Source: Bacteroidaceae bacterium (lineage in GTDB: Bacteria > Bacteroidota > Bacteroidia > Bacteroidales > Bacteroidaceae). Taken from it: DNA of 55,084 nucleotides. The stretch is taken from contig JAGCNZ010000121.1 in assembly GCA_017645655.1 (NCBI GenBank), positions 1 through 55,084 of the forward strand, in the 5' to 3' direction. The position numbers and the translations under genes are program-made. Below the pieces are notes generated by a model. That model did not search any database. It had not been told where the DNA came from and worked only from the letters and a program-made list of their open reading frames with translations. Shown here piece after piece: positions 24,252 to 32,655 of the stretch (its first letter is position 1; every line of letters starts with the position of its first letter).

Positions 24252-25691
24252 TTAAGCCTTCTTCTCGAGGAGCACGACGTTCTCCACATGTTGCGTGTGT
24301 GGGAACATATCTACCGGCTGAACTCGCTTCACTTCATACTTTTCGGAGAGCAATTGAAGGTCGCGAGCCTGCGTGGCAGGGTTGCAGCTAACATACACGA
24401 TACGCTGAGGGTCGGCAAAAAGGATGGCATCTATGACGTCCTGATGCATGCCGGCACGAGGCGGGTCGGTAATGATGATGTCGGGCTTGCCGTGCTTCTC
24501 GATGAAATCACGGTTGAGGATGTCCTTCATATCACCAGCGAAGAACTCCGTGTTCTCGATGCCGTTTATCTTCGAATTCACTTTGGCATCCTCGATAGCC
24601 TCAGGCACGTATTCTATTCCGATGACCTTGCGGGCCTGCCCAGCCACGAAGTTGGCGATTGTTCCAGTTCCCGTATATAAATCATAAACGAGTTCGCTTC
24701 CGGTCAGTCCTGCGAACTCGCGCGCTACCTTATATAATATATAGGCTTGTTCCGTGTTGGTCTGGTAGAAACTCTTCGGCCCAACTTTGAATTTGAGGCT
24801 TTCCATCTCGAGGAAGATATGGTCTGTTCCGCTGTAGAGCTGCACGTCGAGGTCGCCAATGGTATCGTTGAACTTCTCGTTGTTCACCCAAAGCAAGCTC
24901 GAGACCTCTGGGAAATTCTCGTGCATCCACTTCAACATTTCGAGGGCCTGCTGCTTTAGTTCGGGAGCGGAAAGCGTGTCGAAAGGCACGAAGCAGAATT
25001 GCATCAAGACCATCAACTCGCCTGTATTGGAGAGACGAATCATCATGTTCCTGAGCAAACCACGATGCTCGCGGGCATTGAAGAAGGTGAGTCCGTGCTC
25101 GTAGGCATAGTCCCTTGCTCCGTTGCGCAGGCGATTGTTGATGTCTTCCATAAGGCGACATTCCTGGATGGGCAGTATCTTGTCGAACGCTCCTGATGTG
25201 TGGAAGCCGACAGCACCGGGAAGTTCAAACTTCTTGCCCGACTGGATTTCCTCTTCGGTCAGCCAAATCTTGTCGGCAAACCCGAATTCAAGCTTGTTGC
25301 GGTAACATGTAATCTTCTCCGAACCGAGGATGGGAGTGCACTCCGGCAAGGGAATCTTACCGATGCGCTCCAGGTTGTCCATCACTTGCTTCTGCTTGTA
25401 GTGCAACTGGTCCTCGTAAGGAAGTATCTGCCACTTGCATCCGCCGCAAACGCCATAATGCGGACAGAAAGCATCTGCCCTGCGTTCGCTCTTCTTGTGG
25501 ATGTGTGTGCAAAGCGCTTCGGCATAGTGATGCTTCTTGCGCGTCACACGAAGGTCAACGACATCACCAGGCACAACATACGGCACGAAGACAACCAAGT
25601 CGTCAATCCGCACGAGTGCTTTCCCTTCGGCAGCAACATCCTGTATCTCTACCTCACGGTAAACGGGTAATTCTTTCTTCTTTCTCGACAT
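24252..25691 (-). CDS. rlmD: 23S rRNA uracil-C5-methyltransferase (RlmD/TrmA family)
   Basis: The 479-residue protein has an N-terminal TRAM domain (about 10-70) and a 4Fe-4S cysteine cluster (CPHYGVCGGCKWQ). The SAM-binding domain has LVYDLYTGTGTIANF and VIGIEYVPEAIEDAK, then DPPRAGM and the catalytic Cys in VYVSCNPATQARDL. It methylates a uridine in 23S rRNA or tRNA; RlmD is the best guess. The ATG at 25691 is used because the earlier ATG lies on the promoter (25713-25720). Confidence 0.9.
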   Translation of the reverse strand: MSRKKKELPVYREVEIQDVAAEGKALVRIDDLVVFVPYVVPGDVVDLRVTRKKHHYAEALCTHIHKKSERRADAFCPHYGVCGGCKWQILPYEDQLHYKQKQVMDNLERIGKIPLPECTPILGSEKITCYRNKLEFGFADKIWLTEEEIQSGKKFELPGAVGFHTSGAFDKILPIQECRLMEDINNRLRNGARDYAYEHGLTFFNAREHRGLLRNMMIRLSNTGELMVLMQFCFVPFDTLSAPELKQQALEMLKWMHENFPEVSSLLWVNNEKFNDTIGDLDVQLYSGTDHIFLEMESLKFKVGPKSFYQTNTEQAYILYKVAREFAGLTGSELVYDLYTGTGTIANFVAGQARKVIGIEYVPEAIEDAKVNSKINGIENTEFFAGDMKDILNRDFIEKHGKPDIIITDPPRAGMHQDVIDAILFADPQRIVYVSCNPATQARDLQLLSEKYEVKRVQPVDMFPHTQHVENVVLLEKKA

Positions 25692-25712
25692 ATTATAGCA
25701 TGTTTCGATGTG

Positions 25713-25720
25713 CAAAAGTA
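25713..25720 (-). promoter_or_regulatory. -7 box of rlmD
   Basis: The minus strand reads TACTTTTG, 22 bases before the chosen start, overlapping an alternative upstream ATG. Confidence 0.5.
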
Positions 25721-25782
25721 CGAATTTTCACTTAAACCGCAAAATTATTCAATGTGAATTATGATTTATGGATTATTTACTT

Positions 25783-25790
25783 TATCTTTG
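25783..25790 (+). promoter_or_regulatory. -7 box of ppdK
   Basis: TATCTTTG lies 40 bases before the ppdK ATG. Confidence 0.65.
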
Positions 25791-25829
25791 CCGATTGAAT
25801 AAAAACAAAACATACTAAATATATAAATT

Positions 25830-28553
25830 ATGAGTCAAAAACGTGTTTATACCTTCGGCAACGGACAAGCGGAAGGTAATGCGCAGATGCGCGAGCTGCT
25901 GGGTGGCAAGGGAGCTAACCTGGCGGAAATGAACCACATTGGTGTCCCTGTTCCTCCTGGCTTCACCATCACAACCGATACTTGCAACGAGTATTACAAG
26001 GTTGGTCAGGATAAGATAGTTGAAATCCTGCAGAAAGACGTAGATGCAGCTGTTGCTCATACCGAGAGCCTGATGCGCTGCAAGTTTGGCGACCCGAAGA
26101 ACCCGCTGCTCGTCAGCGTTCGTTCTGGTGCTCGTGCCTCAATGCCTGGCATGATGGACACCATTCTGAACCTTGGTCTTAACGATGAGGTAGCAGAAGG
26201 GATGGTAGCCAAGACCGGCAACCCGCACTTCGTTTATGACAGCTATCGCCGCTTCGTACAGATGTATGGCGACGTTGTGCTCGGCATGAAGCCTGAAAAC
26301 AAGGAAGACATCGACCCGTTCGAAGCCATCATCGAGAAGGTGAAGGAAGAGCAGGGCGTTACCCTCGACAAGGATCTCTCCGTTGAATCCCTGAAGAAAC
26401 TGGTTGAACTCTTCAAGAAGGCTATCAAGGAACAGACCGGCAAGGACTTCCCAACCGACCCGAAGGAACAGCTTTGGGGCGCTATCTGCGCTGTGTTCCG
26501 CAGCTGGATGAACGAGCGCGCCATCCTCTATCGTAAGATGGAAGGCATTCCCGACGAATGGGGAACAGCCGTTTCTGTTATGGCAATGGTGTTCGGCAAC
26601 ATGGGCGACACATCAGCTACTGGCGTTTGCTTCAGCCGCGACGCAGGTAATGGCGAGAACCTCTTCAACGGTGAGTACCTGATTAACGCTCAGGGCGAGG
26701 ACGTTGTGGCAGGTATCCGCACACCTCAGCAGATTACGAAGATTGGCTCTCAGCGTTGGGCAAAGCGTGCCGGCATTAGCGAGGAAGAGCGTGTAGCCAA
26801 GTATCCTTCTATGGAAGAGGCAATGCCCGAGCTCTACAAGGAGCTGGATGCTCTGCAGGACAAGCTTGAGAAGCACTACCACGACATGCAGGACATGGAG
26901 TTCACCGTACAGGAAGGCAAGCTCTGGTTCCTGCAGACACGTAACGGCAAGCGCACCGGCACAGCTATGGTCAAGATAGCTATGGACCTCCTCCACGAGG
27001 GCATGATCGACGAGAAGACAGCCATCCTGCGTTGCGAGCCTCAGAAGCTCGACGAGTTGCTGCACCCCGTATTCGACAAGCTCGCATTGAGCAAGGCAAA
27101 AGCCATCACGCAAGGTCTGCCTGCTTCTCCTGGTGCAGCATGCGGACAGATTGTCTTCCACGCTGACGATGCCGAAGCTTGGCATGCCGACGGACACAAG
27201 GTTATCATGGTTCGCATTGAGACAAGTCCCGAAGACCTCGCAGGTATGTCTGCAGCTGAGGGTATCCTGACAGCTCGCGGCGGCATGACCAGCCACGCAG
27301 CCGTTGTGGCTCGCGGCATGGGCAAATGTTGTGTCAGCGGTGCGGGCGGCATCAACGTGAACTACAAAGCTAAGACTGTCGAAATCGACGGCGTTGTATA
27401 TAAGGAAGGCGACTTCATCTCCCTGAACGGCACAACAGGTCAAGTCTTCGCTGGCGAGATACCTACAAAGGCTGCAGAACTGAGTGGCGACTTCAAGGAA
27501 CTGATGGATCTCTGCGACAAGTACACAAAGATGGAAATTCGCACCAATGCCGATACGCCTCACGATGCACAGGTGGCTCGCGACTTCGGCGCTAAGGGTA
27601 TCGGTCTGACCCGCACAGAGCACATGTTCTTCGATGGTCAGAAGATTATTGCCATGCGCGAGATGATTCTCTCCGACACAGTAGAAGGTCGTGAGAAGGC
27701 TCTTGCCAAGCTCCTCCCCTACCAGAAGGCCGACTTCTACGGCATCCTGAAAGCTATGGACGGACTGCACGTTAACATCCGCTTGCTTGATCCTCCATTG
27801 CACGAGTTCGTGCCGCACGATGAAGCAGGTCAGCAGTTGATGGCGAAAGAGATGGGTGTCAGCGTCGAAGACATCCAGAAGCGCGTTCTGTCTCTCTCCG
27901 AGAACAATCCCATGCTCGGCCATCGTGGTTGCCGTCTCGGCATCACATTCCCCGAAATCACAGCCATGCAGACTCGCGCCATCCTGAGCGCCGCTTGCGA
28001 ACTGAAGAAGGAAGGTTTCGACCCGAAACCCGAAATCATGGTGCCCCTCATCGGTATCCTCTACGAGCTCAAGCAGCAGAAGGCCATCATTCAGAAGGTC
28101 GCTGCAGAAGTCTTCGAGGAGTACGGCGTGAAGGTTGACTTCGAGATTGGCACGATGATTGAGATTCCTCGTGCTGCCCTCACAGCCGACCGCATTGCTA
28201 CCGAGGCAGAGTACTTCTCCTTCGGTACAAACGACTTGACTCAGATGACGTTCGGTTACAGCCGCGACGACATCGCAAGCTTCCTGCCCGCATACCTCGA
28301 GAAGAAGATTTTGAAGGTCGATCCCTTCCAGGTCCTCGACCAGAACGGCGTCGGCAAACTCGTGAAGTACGCTGTCGAGAAGGGTCGCGAAGTACGTCCC
28401 ACCCTGCGTTGCGGCATTTGCGGCGAGCACGGCGGCGAACCCAGTTCAGTTAAGTTCTGCGCCAAGATTGGCCTGAACTACGCCAGCTGCTCACCCTTCC
28501 GTGTGCCCATCGCACGCCTCGCTGCCGCCCAGGCAGCTGTGGAAGAGCAATAA
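25830..28553 (+). CDS. ppdK: Pyruvate, phosphate dikinase
   Basis: The 907-residue enzyme interconverts pyruvate, ATP and Pi with PEP, AMP and PPi. It has the N-terminal ATP-grasp nucleotide domain (LLGGKGANLAEMN, SVRSGARASMPGMMDT), the phosphohistidine swivel domain (GGMTSHAAVVARGMGK, catalytic His) and the C-terminal PEP/pyruvate barrel with the catalytic Cys in CGICGEHGGEPSS. The length is standard. It is monocistronic with a good promoter and terminator. Confidence 0.98.
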   Translation: MSQKRVYTFGNGQAEGNAQMRELLGGKGANLAEMNHIGVPVPPGFTITTDTCNEYYKVGQDKIVEILQKDVDAAVAHTESLMRCKFGDPKNPLLVSVRSGARASMPGMMDTILNLGLNDEVAEGMVAKTGNPHFVYDSYRRFVQMYGDVVLGMKPENKEDIDPFEAIIEKVKEEQGVTLDKDLSVESLKKLVELFKKAIKEQTGKDFPTDPKEQLWGAICAVFRSWMNERAILYRKMEGIPDEWGTAVSVMAMVFGNMGDTSATGVCFSRDAGNGENLFNGEYLINAQGEDVVAGIRTPQQITKIGSQRWAKRAGISEEERVAKYPSMEEAMPELYKELDALQDKLEKHYHDMQDMEFTVQEGKLWFLQTRNGKRTGTAMVKIAMDLLHEGMIDEKTAILRCEPQKLDELLHPVFDKLALSKAKAITQGLPASPGAACGQIVFHADDAEAWHADGHKVIMVRIETSPEDLAGMSAAEGILTARGGMTSHAAVVARGMGKCCVSGAGGINVNYKAKTVEIDGVVYKEGDFISLNGTTGQVFAGEIPTKAAELSGDFKELMDLCDKYTKMEIRTNADTPHDAQVARDFGAKGIGLTRTEHMFFDGQKIIAMREMILSDTVEGREKALAKLLPYQKADFYGILKAMDGLHVNIRLLDPPLHEFVPHDEAGQQLMAKEMGVSVEDIQKRVLSLSENNPMLGHRGCRLGITFPEITAMQTRAILSAACELKKEGFDPKPEIMVPLIGILYELKQQKAIIQKVAAEVFEEYGVKVDFEIGTMIEIPRAALTADRIATEAEYFSFGTNDLTQMTFGYSRDDIASFLPAYLEKKILKVDPFQVLDQNGVGKLVKYAVEKGREVRPTLRCGICGEHGGEPSSVKFCAKIGLNYASCSPFRVPIARLAAAQAAVEEQ

Positions 28554-28569
28554 TTACTCTCTTACATCT

Positions 28570-28602
28570 AAAGGACCTGTCCGCCTGGGCAGGTCCTTTT
28601 TT
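28570..28602 (+). terminator. Terminator of ppdK
   Basis: AAAGGACCTG (28570-28579) pairs with CAGGTCCTTT (28590-28599), followed by TTT. Confidence 0.85.
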
Positions 28603-28960
28603 ATACATAATTACTCACCGGCATGGGAATTTAACGAGAAAGTCATAGACTATATTTTCTACATTAATGAAACAATTGTCAATCGTGAAGATTCGGATAG
28701 TTCATTTGAGAGGATGTTGAAGTATAATCATATCGGCGGAGAGGTACTGGTATGAGCTGTCAACGACTTTCACTCTGTTTTACGACAGCTATTAAATCGC
28801 AGATATTCAACTGCATGTCACCGATCGTTGCTTGGATAGTCTAAAACCCTATTAATCTGTCAAGCGTGGGTAGTTTCACTGGCCTTACCCTGCCCAAATA
28901 CGAAAAAATAAGCCTAAAGAAATCGATTTCGCATGAAGATATATAGTTTATTGGGAAATA
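28603..28960 (+). other. Gap with possible gene remnant
   Basis: From 28603 to 28755 an open frame without a start codon reads NYSPAWEFNEKVIDYIFYIN and continues to GGEVLV and a stop. Its AT-rich composition and protein-like character suggest the tail of a lost gene, but I cannot name a family. Beyond it AGCTGTC (28754-28760) and GACAGCT flank a loop of about 24 bases. The rest up to the tcdA promoter holds nothing I can support. Confidence 0.3.
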
Positions 28961-28965
28961 CTTTG

Positions 28966-28973
28966 TACCTTTG
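28966..28973 (+). promoter_or_regulatory. -7 box of tcdA
   Basis: TACCTTTG lies 22 bases before the ATG at 28995. Confidence 0.65.
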
Positions 28974-28994
28974 CATGTGTAATATAGAAAGGTG

Positions 28995-29798
28995 ATGGCA
29001 ATACAAGATGCTATATTCAGGCGTTCAGAGCTGCTTTTGGGCAATGAAACAATGGAGCGAATAGCCCAGAAACGGGTAATTATCTTTGGTGTGGGCGGTG
29101 TCGGGTCGTGGTGTGCTGAGAGTCTTGTACGTAGCGGCATCAGGCAGTTGACGATTGTGGACAGCGACCGCGTGTGTATTACCAACATCAACCGACAGCT
29201 GATGGCCACCATGAAAACGGTGGGTAAGGTAAAGGTGGAAGCCCTGAAAGAACGACTGCTCACTATCAATCCACAGGCAGAGATAACTGCCTTGCAGAAA
29301 ATCTTCACGCAGGAGACTTCAGCATCATTCGACATAGATAGCTACGACTACATCATCGATGCCATAGACTCACTGAAGGACAAGGCGCTGCTTATCCTTA
29401 TGGCCTGCCAGTCGAAGGCCAAGTTCTTCTCGTCGATGGGTGCAGCTTTGAAAATGTCTCCCACGCGCATCCAGGTGTCGGAGTTCTGGAAAGTGACAGG
29501 CGATCCTCTTGCACGCGCACTCCGCAAAAAATTCAAAAGCCAAGGACAATACCCCAAGCGCAAGTTCCAGTGTGTCTATAGCGACGAGTTGTTAACCAAC
29601 CTTGGCCACAATGCCACCTGCGGCACAGAGCAGTGTATGTGTCCCAAGGCCAAGATGGGTCCCGGGGACCCCTCGCTGCTAAACCATGAGTGGTGCTCAT
29701 CCAAGGCTCAAATCAATGGAACGATGGCTCATATCACCGCCATATTCGGCTTTACGCTTGCAGGACTGGTGCTTCAAGATATCATGAAGTCTGTTTGA
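28995..29798 (+). CDS. tcdA: tRNA threonylcarbamoyladenosine dehydratase (TcdA/CsdL type)
   Basis: The 267-residue E1-like (ThiF-fold) enzyme has the Rossmann loop VIIFGVGGVGSWCAESLVRSG, VDSDRVCITNINRQL, YIIDAIDSLKDK and a C-terminal CTEQC-type segment (CGTEQCMC). It ATP-dependently cyclises t6A37 in tRNA to ct6A. The ATG at 28995 directly follows an in-frame GTG at 28992; I chose the ATG. Confidence 0.9.
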   Translation: MAIQDAIFRRSELLLGNETMERIAQKRVIIFGVGGVGSWCAESLVRSGIRQLTIVDSDRVCITNINRQLMATMKTVGKVKVEALKERLLTINPQAEITALQKIFTQETSASFDIDSYDYIIDAIDSLKDKALLILMACQSKAKFFSSMGAALKMSPTRIQVSEFWKVTGDPLARALRKKFKSQGQYPKRKFQCVYSDELLTNLGHNATCGTEQCMCPKAKMGPGDPSLLNHEWCSSKAQINGTMAHITAIFGFTLAGLVLQDIMKSV

Positions 29799-29832
29799 TG
29801 ATGGTTCGAGCACGGAGATACAGAGTGCTGTG

Positions 29833-29997
29833 ATGTTCAGCACGGCTTGCTGGTTCGGAACGTTGGCGGTGCTTTTCGCTTTGGCAGTCGCGCTGGCGTT
29901 GAACTTTTCCAGGCAGAAGTGTGAGCTGATGGGTGTCATTGTTCCTTCTTTTTTGCTTTTAGGGTTTCCCGGCAGAAGTTTCAACATAGTAATTTAG
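29833..29997 (+). CDS. Possible 54-residue hydrophobic small protein
   Basis: An ORF from ATG to TAG encodes 54 residues with a strongly hydrophobic helix (WFGTLAVLFALAVALALNF), then RQKCELMG and a second hydrophobic stretch ending GFPGRSFNIVI. It ends 10 bases before the next gene. A longer minus-strand ORF (29697-29987) covers the same DNA and also reads protein-like (MTPISSHFCLEKFNAS), so the coding strand is undecided. I recall no family. Confidence 0.25.
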   Translation: MFSTACWFGTLAVLFALAVALALNFSRQKCELMGVIVPSFLLLGFPGRSFNIVI

Positions 29998-30007
29998 AAA
30001 TCAAGAA

Positions 30008-30376
30008 ATGAAAAGAACAACACCCGAGTTTATCAATTCACTTGAGCCGAACGAGGTATTTGTGTTCGGCAGCAACCTGAAGGGAATGCATGGCGGGGGC
30101 GCGGCATACGTTGCGTATCGCAAGTTTGGAGCCATCATGGGACAAGGTGTCGGACTGCAGGGACAGAGTTATGCCATCCCAACAATGCAAGGCGGCGTCG
30201 AGACGATTCGTCCCTACGTGAACGAATTCATCGAGTTTGCTGTGCAGCATCCGGAACTGACATTCCTCGTCACACGCATCGGATGCGGCATCGCAGGCTT
30301 TACCGACGAGGAGATAGCCCCGCTCTTCACTGAAGCGCATGGCATCGCGAACATCGTCTTGCCCGAAGGGTGGTAA
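30008..30376 (+). CDS. A1S_2505-family (phage non-structural type) protein
   Basis: The 122-residue protein has NEVFVFGSNLKGMHGGGAA, GVGLQGQSYAIPT, FLVTRIGCGIAGF and the end IVLPEGW, all hallmarks of the A1S_2505 family found in phages and many chromosomes. The glycine-rich blocks suggest a macrodomain-like nucleotide-binding fold, but the biochemical role is unknown. It may share an mRNA with tcdA; I see no terminator between them. Confidence 0.8.
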   Translation: MKRTTPEFINSLEPNEVFVFGSNLKGMHGGGAAYVAYRKFGAIMGQGVGLQGQSYAIPTMQGGVETIRPYVNEFIEFAVQHPELTFLVTRIGCGIAGFTDEEIAPLFTEAHGIANIVLPEGW

Positions 30377-30420
30377 GGAAGATGGAAGACGGAAGAAGGA
30401 AGATGTAAGAGGGAAGGAGG
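30377..30420. repeat. GGAAGAN heptamer repeat between two convergent genes
   Basis: Six units in register: GGAAGAT, GGAAGAC, GGAAGAA, GGAAGAT, GTAAGAG, GGAAGGA. The run starts directly after the TAA of the A1S_2505 gene. Confidence 0.75.
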
Positions 30421-30427
30421 GTTAGTT

Positions 30428-31396
30428 TCAATCCTCAAGCGGCACTGCGTCCCAGCCGAAGTCCTGATAATACTTGACATCCAACTGGTGCTGCTGGATG
30501 TACTGCTGCAGTTGTTCCCTGCGGACTGCTTCGCGGAGGTCGTCGCTGCCGTGCATGTACTGGAAGACGTCGTAGTGCTCGCCAAAGATTCGCCTGGCGC
30601 TTGCAACGTTGCCGGCACCGTCTTCGGTTTGCTCGAAGCGGGTCACTTGCAACTTTCCGCCGTTCTTCTCGACGTACATGCAGCCCGAGTGATTGCCTCC
30701 GGAAACCGTCTTGAGCGTATCACCCACGATGTTGTAGTTGAACACCCAGAAGTCGCCATAGCATTTGCAACTTGAGGGTTCATCATTCTCGTCGCTGTCG
30801 TCGCCTTCTTCATTAGCCACAATCATCAGTACGGGGATGCTGATGTCGCCCTGCTGGTAGCCGGAACCGATCTCCTTCACCAGGTAGTCTCTCATTGTCT
30901 GCCGCAAAGCCTCCTCCTGACGCCAGATGGCGATGTAGTGGATGCAGTCCTGCTTGTGCTCGTCGAAGTCTGAGATGAGCCACTTTCCCCCGACTTTCTC
31001 CATGTAGAGCTTGTGCTCCTCGGTGTCCTCTTCTGGGCTGAAGGAGCCGTCATCCCACTTCTGACGGACGGTGAGGAGTGCGACGGCATGCGTTTTGTCC
31101 TTCAGTTCGACCGTATCGACCGTGTAGTCGGCGATTGTGCCGCCGTTGCCGGTAACGAAGTAGTAGAGCCATTCGTGGTCCATCGCCTCGTGTTCGGGCA
31201 GGTTGAACATCGTGTCGAGGACTGCATAGAAGTCGCTCGTCATGAAGTCTTTCGAGCGCTCGAGCAACTGGTGGTCAGGGATGTACTGGCACAACTCGTA
31301 GGCAATGCTGTTCAGGTCCTCGTCTGCTTTGTTACAGGACGAGAAAGAGATGCCACACACGACAAGTGCAGCAAGGAGAAACGATTTGTATGTCAT
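30428..31396 (-). CDS. Lipoprotein of unknown function
   Basis: The 322-residue protein has a lipoprotein signal (lipobox FSSC, Cys about residue 20). The first half resembles DUF3828/NTF2-like export proteins (ALLTVRQKWDDGSF, GGKWLISDFDEH). The second half has an acidic loop (EEGDDSDENDEP) and a Cys pair (CKC). No enzymatic motif. It is 2 bases downstream of the porT-like gene and probably cotranscribed with it. Confidence 0.7.
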   Translation of the reverse strand: MTYKSFLLAALVVCGISFSSCNKADEDLNSIAYELCQYIPDHQLLERSKDFMTSDFYAVLDTMFNLPEHEAMDHEWLYYFVTGNGGTIADYTVDTVELKDKTHAVALLTVRQKWDDGSFSPEEDTEEHKLYMEKVGGKWLISDFDEHKQDCIHYIAIWRQEEALRQTMRDYLVKEIGSGYQQGDISIPVLMIVANEEGDDSDENDEPSSCKCYGDFWVFNYNIVGDTLKTVSGGNHSGCMYVEKNGGKLQVTRFEQTEDGAGNVASARRIFGEHYDVFQYMHGSDDLREAVRREQLQQYIQQHQLDVKYYQDFGWDAVPLED

Positions 31397-31398
31397 AG

Positions 31399-32115
31399 CT
31401 ATTCGAAGTTAAGTGTCAGCACAATCAGCTTGCTGTGACCGCCGTTGACCGACCTCGTGAACTTCAGCAACGTGCCGTCGATGAGGTCGCTACGGTCTTT
31501 ATGTATGATGTCGAGCAAGCCGAAACAGAACTTCAGCTCAGGGTTGAGCTTGAAGAAAGGCAGGTAGATGTCGCATCCCATGCCTACCTCAAGATAGAGG
31601 TCGAAAGGCTTCAGTCGCAAGGCATCGTGCTTGCGGGCGGTGAGGTCGACCATGGGATTGATACCTGCAATGAGGTATGGGCGGAAATTATTGTAGCGAG
31701 GAGCGGCGAACTTCAAGTCGAGGGGAACTGATATATAAGTGCTCTTGAACACTTGTGTGCTGTCTGCCCCACTCTTTTGCTCATGATAGACGGCATGTTT
31801 CTGACCGAAATGAATCGTTGGCGACAGGCGAAGCGAGAGGTATTTGTTCAGTTTGAGAGCACCCAGCACACCCACCGTGAAGCCCGGACTATAGTTGTCT
31901 ATCTCGGCATACCACTGCTCGCCGGTCTCCGGATCGATGAATCCGTTGTTCTCCAGCTCGATATCCTGCATGTGCAGACCAAGCAAGAAGCCATAATGAA
32001 GCTTTCGCTCGTCGATATACGGGCGGTTCTGCACCTTGCGCTCCTGTGCTGCCAGACACAGAGCAAAGGTAATGGCTAAGAGCGATGCAATGCTCCTCAA
32101 TACGTTCGTACGCAT
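31399..32115 (-). CDS. porT: PorT-family outer-membrane beta-barrel protein
   Basis: The 238-residue protein has a signal peptide (to about LCLAAQ) and a small beta-barrel pattern: LHYGFLLGLHMQDIEL, FTVGVLGALKLNKYLSLRLSP, ISVPLDLKFAAPRYNNFRPYLIAG and an aromatic C-terminus (LTLNFE). This matches PorT, a component of type IX secretion first described in Porphyromonas gingivalis. The start ATG at 32115 follows an in-frame GTG. Confidence 0.8.
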   Translation of the reverse strand: MRTNVLRSIASLLAITFALCLAAQERKVQNRPYIDERKLHYGFLLGLHMQDIELENNGFIDPETGEQWYAEIDNYSPGFTVGVLGALKLNKYLSLRLSPTIHFGQKHAVYHEQKSGADSTQVFKSTYISVPLDLKFAAPRYNNFRPYLIAGINPMVDLTARKHDALRLKPFDLYLEVGMGCDIYLPFFKLNPELKFCFGLLDIIHKDRSDLIDGTLLKFTRSVNGGHSKLIVLTLNFE

Positions 32116-32222
32116 CACAATAATAACGTAAGCAAGCCCCTTTTTATTGCTTAAATCATTGTTTTTGGTGATAAAGGAGAAAAAAAGTCGGCATTTCCTA
32201 TGTCATTATCACTAAAAAAGAT

Positions 32223-32230
32223 TATCTTTG
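32223..32230 (+). promoter_or_regulatory. -7 box of the ferredoxin gene
   Basis: TATCTTTG lies 44 bases before the ferredoxin ATG. Confidence 0.6.
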
Positions 32231-32273
32231 CAACCGAAAACTAACGAAATACTAACTAAAGGTAAATTAAACT

Positions 32274-32438
32274 ATGGCTTACGTAATTAGTGACGATTGT
32301 GTTGCTTGCGGCACATGTATCGACGAATGTCCCGTAGGAGCTATCTCCGAAGGCGAAAAGTATTCAATCGACCCCGAGCAGTGCACCGAGTGTGGCACTT
32401 GCGCTGACGCATGCCCCAGCGGCGCTATCTCTCTCTAA
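32274..32438 (+). CDS. 2[4Fe-4S] ferredoxin
   Basis: A 54-residue protein has two clusters of CxxCxxCxxxCP: CVACGTCIDECP and CTECGTCADACP. This is the clostridial-type ferredoxin that carries low-potential electrons, for example for pyruvate:ferredoxin oxidoreductase. It has its own promoter and a strong terminator, so it is a separate, probably highly expressed unit. Confidence 0.95.
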   Translation: MAYVISDDCVACGTCIDECPVGAISEGEKYSIDPEQCTECGTCADACPSGAISL

Positions 32439-32460
32439 TCGAGAAACAACACATTTACAC

Positions 32461-32496
32461 AAAGGAGGATGTATCTGCGGATGCATCCTCCTTTTT
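32461..32496 (+). terminator. Terminator of the ferredoxin gene
   Basis: AAAGGAGGATG pairs with CATCCTCCTTT around a loop of about 10 bases, followed by a T run. Confidence 0.85.
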
Positions 32497-32504
32497 CATG
32501 GCAG

Positions 32505-32625
32505 CGTGTCGTGATGAAAAACTACCCACGTGATAAATTGATTTTACCCACGTGATATTTGAAATATTCCACGTGATATTTTCATTTTACCCACGTGATA
32601 ATTTCGTTTTACCCACGTGATGTTT
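32505..32625 (+). repeat. CACGTG phased array, copy E
   Basis: Cores start at 32505 (CGTGTC, degenerate), 32527, 32549, 32570, 32592 and 32614; steps 22, 22, 21, 22, 22. Five of six cores are exact. The 21-bp unit is ATATTTGAAATATTC between cores. It lies between the ferredoxin terminator and the 3' end of the metallophosphatase gene (convergent). Confidence 0.9.
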
Positions 32626-32655
32626 GGAAACCAGGCGTGCGTGGCGAGATGAACA

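Noticed and set aside
28992-28994. GTG as start of tcdA
   Set aside because: An ATG follows directly and fits the family start; the GTG adds one residue only.
30377-30420. GGAAGA-rich stretch as a ribosome-binding site or terminator
   Set aside because: It lies between two convergent stop codons and has no stem; it is a heptamer repeat.
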